Assembly: GCA_002371135.1 (NCBI GenBank)
Contig: DFGB01000038.1
Coordinates: 22,426 to 67,448 of the forward strand
Direction of reading: 5' to 3'
DNA length: 45,023 bases
Origin: Verrucomicrobia bacterium UBA3761
GTDB lineage: Bacteria > Verrucomicrobiota > Kiritimatiellia > RFP12 > UBA1067
Positions 41,467 through 45,023 of the stretch are shown here, one piece after another (the stretch's first letter is position 1; each line of letters begins with the position of its first letter). The position numbers and the translations under genes are program-made. The notes beneath the pieces were generated by a model. The model saw only the letters and a list, made by a program, of their open reading frames with translations, did not search any database and had not been told where the DNA came from.

Positions 41467-42609
41467 CTACTTGACTTCGATCGGGAGTTTGATCGTCTGG
41501 CCGGCGTAAACCTGGCCGTCCTCGTCCATGCCGTTCAAGTCGCGGATGACCGCAGGGTCGACGCTGTAGGTGAGCGAGATGGAGGTAATGTCGTCGCCCG
41601 GCTCGACCGTGATCGAGAAAGTGGAATTATCTTCGACGCTCTCAGGTTCCTTGGTGGAGGGCAGAACGCCAGTATCCGGATTTGCGACATCGACGACCGG
41701 CGGGGCGGGCGGCTCGACCGGCTTCGTTTCGGTCGCGGGCTTCGACTCGGCCTTCTTCGTCGTCTGCGCAACGGCGGCCGGATCATTCTTCTTCACGGTC
41801 GCGGGCGCTGCGGGGGCGGGAGCGGCACCGGCGGGGACTTTGAGCTTCTGACCGACGCGAATCACATCGGACGAAAGACCGTTCAGTTCCTTGAGCTGGC
41901 GGACCGAAATCTTGTGGCCGTGGGCGATTTTGCCGAGGTAGTCGCCATCCTTGACGGTGTATGTCGCAGTGGCGCCTGTGTATGGCTTGTACTCGGGCTT
42001 CGGCGGCTTGGACACGAAATCACCGGCGGGAATCTTCTGTTCGCCGACGTCCACCTTCGCGGGAAGCGTAATCGTACGGCCGAGAACGACTACATCGTTC
42101 TTGATCTGCGGATTCGCCTTGCGAAGAGCGTCGAGTTTGATGTTGTAGCGCTTGGAGATGAGAGCGAGCGTGTCGCCGCGCTGGATGATGTAGGGCGTCG
42201 TTTCAGCGCCGGCCGAAGTCGCAGGCGCAGGCGTTGCGACGGATGTCTCTGCCGGCGCGCCAGGGAGAGTTGAAAAGTCCTTGTCCGCAGGCGGCGGAGG
42301 CAACGGCTTGACCTCGCGGGACGCCACGCGGCATGTGCAGTCGTTCGCGCCGCATGCGCAGGGCGTCGTGTGCACGGTCCCGGGAAGGCACGTGCAATGG
42401 CTCTCGCCGGTTGTGAACTCGACAGGCTGCGTGCCGGGCAGCGGATTCACGTCAGGATTGGTGAGCGGCGCTTCTGGCGTCGTATCGACATTCGTTACTT
42501 CGTCGCCAGCGGGATTGTGAGAGTGCTTGGCGTACTTGTAGTTGGGGTTTTTACAACCGGCAAGGACGGCAACCGCCGCCACGCCCGCTACTATCGCTAT
42601 CTTGTTCAT
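41467..42609 (-). CDS. LysM-repeat lipoprotein
   Basis: 380 residues. The lipobox VLAGC puts a lipid on Cys19, so it is an envelope lipoprotein. A Cys-rich, Pro-rich spacer (about 70-100) is followed by three LysM repeats: YIIQRGDTLALISKRYNI, YTVKDGDYLGKIAHGHKI and ITVEPGDDITSISLTYSV. A Pro/Ala/Lys-rich linker separates the second from the third. LysM binds N-acetylglucosamine of peptidoglycan, so it likely tethers to the wall. No catalytic domain is attached. The eight or so Cys in the spacer (CTCLPGTVHTTPCACGANDC) are unusual and could bind metal or form disulfides. The start overlaps the degT-murD stop (ATGA). Confidence 0.92.
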   Translation of the reverse strand: MNKIAIVAGVAAVAVLAGCKNPNYKYAKHSHNPAGDEVTNVDTTPEAPLTNPDVNPLPGTQPVEFTTGESHCTCLPGTVHTTPCACGANDCTCRVASREVKPLPPPPADKDFSTLPGAPAETSVATPAPATSAGAETTPYIIQRGDTLALISKRYNIKLDALRKANPQIKNDVVVLGRTITLPAKVDVGEQKIPAGDFVSKPPKPEYKPYTGATATYTVKDGDYLGKIAHGHKISVRQLKELNGLSSDVIRVGQKLKVPAGAAPAPAAPATVKKNDPAAVAQTTKKAESKPATETKPVEPPAPPVVDVANPDTGVLPSTKEPESVEDNSTFSITVEPGDDITSISLTYSVDPAVIRDLNGMDEDGQVYAGQTIKLPIEVK

Positions 42610-44945
42610 CTTTTTGTCTGTCCTTCTTTGTTTACGAGGTTTGCAAAGGCATCGCCTCGTTCCTCGAAATTGTTGAATTGGTCGAAACTGGCCGTCCCCG
42701 GAGACAGAAGAAGGATTTCTCCTTCCTGCGCCTCGGAAAACGCCCTCTCCACCGCCCTTTCAAGCGTGCCGCAAACCTCGCAGTCCACGTGCTCGCGCCA
42801 GGCGGAAAAGAACATTTCGGCCGAATGTCCTATAAGATACACTTTTTTGCCCCGTTTCGTCAAGGGGGAAATGGCAATTTTCGGTTCATCGCCTTTTTCA
42901 AGCCCCCCTGCGATGAGACGCACGGGTCGCGTCGCCATTTCAAGCGCAGCCGCAAGCGACGCGATTGAAGTAGACTTGGAATCGTCGATGCAAAGGACTC
43001 CGCGGACGGTCCCGACCGGGTTCATGCGATGCGCGAGAGGCTTGAAAGAAGCGAATGCCCGCCGTATCGCCGCGTCGTCAAGGCCTGTTGCGCGCAACAT
43101 CGCAGCGGCGATTGCGCCATTCGTACGCAGAATCGGGTTGTCGAAATAAGAACCTGCAAGAAGCGGCAGAAGCCCGGCCTCCCCTTCCGCCTTGCAATCT
43201 ATGGCAAACCTCGCGCCTTTGAGGAGTGCGAGTTTCAGCGCATGATAGCGAGCGATCGAACCATGCCGGTCGAGATGGTCCTCTTGCAAGTTCAGCACCG
43301 CCGCCGCTTCGAACGTTCCAGGGGCGAACACGCTCGTCTCCATCTGGAAACTCGAGACCTCTACGACGGCCCATTCGCAGTCGCCCGTTGCGCAGACTGG
43401 AAGGCCGTAGTTGCCGCACGGCACGCCGCCAAGCGCATCGGCGAGCAGTTTCACGACGCTTGATTTGCCCTTCGAGCCTGTCACCGCCAGCAACTTGACT
43501 CCGCGCCTGCGCAACTCTTCGACGCCCAGCTGCAACTCGCTGACGACGCGAATGTCGCGCTCTTCGCAAGTCTTGCGCCAGGGATGCCTCGGCGGGATGC
43601 CGGGGCTGGCGACGGCGAAATCGGGCTGAGGCGAATCCGGGAACGCGTCGTCGCCCGAAAGGAGCCGCGTCCTCGCGCCGTATTTCGCGAGCAGCGTCTC
43701 CGCCGCCTTGGCGCTCTTTCCTGCTCCCAGGATGACGACGGACGCGCCCGCTCGAAGTCTGGCGAGCGCGCCGCCAGACTTCCCGCCGCTTTCCTCTTCC
43801 CTCGCGGCCGCACTGAAGTGCGGCCCTCCCGTCTCTTCCCTCTTCCCTCTTCCCTCTTCCCTCGCTATCGCAACGACGCGCTCGACATCATCGTCCGTCA
43901 TAGCGGGGCCTGAAGGCAGGCACAAGCCGCGGCGAAAAAGGTCTTCTGCGACGTCGCCGCCGAAAAACCTGCATTTCGAAAATACGCGCTGCAAATGCAT
44001 CGGCTTCCAGACCGGCCGCGCCTCGATGTCGTTCTTCTCAAGTGCGGCGAGAATATCGTCGCGTTTTTTTTCGTTTTCGGCGAGCGCAATCGTCAGCCAG
44101 TTGTTTTCACCTTCGACGGGTGAGAGGAACTCGAATCCAAACGGCGCGAGAGCCTGCTTGTACGCGGCCTTGATCTGTGCGCGGCGTTCGAGAAATTGCG
44201 GCAGTTTCGCAAGTTGCGCAAGACCTATGCCGGCGAGGATGTTGCTGAGCCTGTAGTTGTGACCGACTTCGACGTGTTCGTACCACGGCACGTTTTCGCG
44301 GCTTTGCTGGGAACGCTTTTTCGCGCGCATGGCGACGCCGTCGTCGTCTGTCAGCAACGCGCCGCCGCCGGAGGTGGTGATCATCTTGTTGCCGTTGAAG
44401 GAATATATCGCGGCAGTTCCGGCGCCGCCTGCCGCGCGTCCGCTCTTGTGCGCGCCCACCGCCTCGGCGCTGTCGCATACGAATACCGCCCCGTAGCGAC
44501 GGCATATCGTCTCGAGGCTGGAATACTCCACCGGTTTGCCATAGAGGTCGACGGCGATATACATCAACTTCGGCGCGCGCGATGAATATTCCTTCAGCGT
44601 CGCTTCCACGAGCGCAGCGTCGGCAAGACCGGTGCGCTCGCAGTCGACGAACACAAGTCCGGCGCCGCGCCGCGCCGCCGGCCCGACCGTTGCTATGAAC
44701 GTCAGCGTCGGCGCGACGACCGTCCACGAGCCATCCACGCCGTATTCATCCATCACGAGATCGATTGCCGCCGTGCCGCTGGAAACCGCCACGGCGTGCT
44801 TCCTCCCGGCAAGTTTTGCGAGGCGACGCTCGAACTCGTCCACCATCGGTCCGCATGGTGCGACGTATTTCGAGTCGAATGCGGCTTTCACCGCTTCGCG
44901 CTCTTCTTCGCCCACACACGGCGGCGACATGTAAAGACGGCTCAT
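42606..44945 (-). CDS. murD: DegT-family aminotransferase fused to MurD
   Basis: 779 residues. Residues 1-360 are a sugar aminotransferase of the DegT/PglE type: VSSGTAAIDL, VCDSAEAVGA, PLP Lys187 in SFNGNKMITTSGGG, and WKPMHLQ. These make amino sugars for surface glycans. Residues about 399-779 are UDP-MurNAc-Ala:D-Glu ligase: ILGAGKSAKA, P-loop VTGSKGKSS (490-496), EVSSFQME, NLQEDHLDRHG (552-562), DDSKST and SPGTASFDQFNNFEERG. MurD is about 380 residues against a usual 440, but all motifs remain. The joining segment (361-398) is low-complexity and encoded by palindromic DNA. The frame has no stop across the join. The stop overlaps the LysM gene start. The ATG at 44945 fits the family N-terminus. 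Confidence 0.93.
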   Translation of the reverse strand: MSRLYMSPPCVGEEEREAVKAAFDSKYVAPCGPMVDEFERRLAKLAGRKHAVAVSSGTAAIDLVMDEYGVDGSWTVVAPTLTFIATVGPAARRGAGLVFVDCERTGLADAALVEATLKEYSSRAPKLMYIAVDLYGKPVEYSSLETICRRYGAVFVCDSAEAVGAHKSGRAAGGAGTAAIYSFNGNKMITTSGGGALLTDDDGVAMRAKKRSQQSRENVPWYEHVEVGHNYRLSNILAGIGLAQLAKLPQFLERRAQIKAAYKQALAPFGFEFLSPVEGENNWLTIALAENEKKRDDILAALEKNDIEARPVWKPMHLQRVFSKCRFFGGDVAEDLFRRGLCLPSGPAMTDDDVERVVAIAREEGRGKREETGGPHFSAAAREEESGGKSGGALARLRAGASVVILGAGKSAKAAETLLAKYGARTRLLSGDDAFPDSPQPDFAVASPGIPPRHPWRKTCEERDIRVVSELQLGVEELRRRGVKLLAVTGSKGKSSVVKLLADALGGVPCGNYGLPVCATGDCEWAVVEVSSFQMETSVFAPGTFEAAAVLNLQEDHLDRHGSIARYHALKLALLKGARFAIDCKAEGEAGLLPLLAGSYFDNPILRTNGAIAAAMLRATGLDDAAIRRAFASFKPLAHRMNPVGTVRGVLCIDDSKSTSIASLAAALEMATRPVRLIAGGLEKGDEPKIAISPLTKRGKKVYLIGHSAEMFFSAWREHVDCEVCGTLERAVERAFSEAQEGEILLLSPGTASFDQFNNFEERGDAFANLVNKEGQTKR
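43754..43861. repeat. Palindromes and 7-bp tandem repeat inside the degT-murD linker
   Basis: GAAGTCTGGCG (43754-43764) and CGCCAGACTTC (43772-43782) are perfect inverted arms. GGCCGCACT (43806-43814) and AGTGCGGCC (43817-43825) are a second perfect pair. Four exact copies of TCTTCCC follow (43834-43861), with another at 43795. The DNA looks like the intergenic repeats of this genome yet lies inside an open frame. Confidence 0.9.
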
Positions 44946-45023
44946 GAAAAGTTGAAGGTTGAAAGGTTGAAAAGCGAAGAACTTAGGACATCCAGGACTA
45001 AATGAGCCAATGACAAAATGCAA
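44946..45023. other. Upstream flank of degT-murD, non-coding
   Basis: 78 bases to the window edge with short repeats (AGGTTGAAAGGTTGAAAAG, and ACTTAGGACATCCAGGACT, which recalls the TAGGACTT tract before the SpoIIE-type gene). The promoter of the murD unit must lie here or beyond the edge; none is clear. Confidence 0.5.

Overview
The window is GC-rich, densely coded bacterial chromosome with about 39 protein genes and no RNA genes. A Minf_1886-type protein (468-848), a family I know mainly from Verrucomicrobia and Planctomycetes, suggests the PVC superphylum. The polysaccharide hydrolases (GH9, GH36, GH20), the rubredoxin-type electron carriers and the abundant palindromic intergenic repeats would fit an anaerobic, glycan-degrading member such as Kiritimatiellota or Lentisphaerota. 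That placement is inference.

Layout. 1-0.85 kb: RRM RNA-binding protein and Minf_1886 protein. 1.1-8.4 kb (+): central carbon and glycan genes (icd, GH9, GH36 alpha-galactosidase, pgi). 8.4-14.2 kb (+): class I aminotransferase, recD2, a short polyprenyl synthase, a Cys-rich flavodoxin-type reductase and an acetyltransferase, facing an NhaC-type antiporter (-). 15.6-19.3 kb: a repeat-rich patch holding a two-gene remnant of a Mu-like prophage (portal C-terminus joined to a PBECR-like nuclease; a coiled-coil/gpI-protease chimera), then efp under a clear promoter. Two copies of a ~148-bp palindromic element in direct orientation bracket remnant plus efp. 19.3-23.5 kb (+): thrH, an N-acetylmuramoyl-L-alanine amidase, a compact murC-murB fusion and birA. 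23.5-27.6 kb (+): secreted GH20 hexosaminidase, a specialised NusG paralogue, a double-GT2 membrane glycosyltransferase and a small HNH nuclease.

27.6-33.1 kb (-): a flavin reductase-rubredoxin fusion and a 44-residue rubredoxin, then secG, hemolysin III, an SDR epimerase, a STAS anti-anti-sigma factor and a SpoIIE-type phosphatase with a fused anti-sigma kinase domain. 33.2-33.5 kb: non-coding, with five tandem 22-bp dyad repeats upstream of the secG promoter. 33.5-38.9 kb (-): thrS, a small barrel-like protein, a YggS protein and hrpB, with overlapping or abutting ends. 39-45 kb (-): a DegT aminotransferase fused to MurD, a LysM lipoprotein, FtsW and XseA, also overlapping or closely spaced.

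Peptidoglycan genes (murCB, murD, ftsW, amidase, LysM) are split between two loci, and both Mur ligases are in unusual fusions. In the DegT-MurD gene the linker DNA is built of perfect palindromes and a 7-bp tandem repeat like the intergenic repeats nearby. This suggests that a former intergenic spacer is now read through. Several transcription units share a promoter form, TTGACN, 17-18 nt, then TATAAT, often with an upstream TG.
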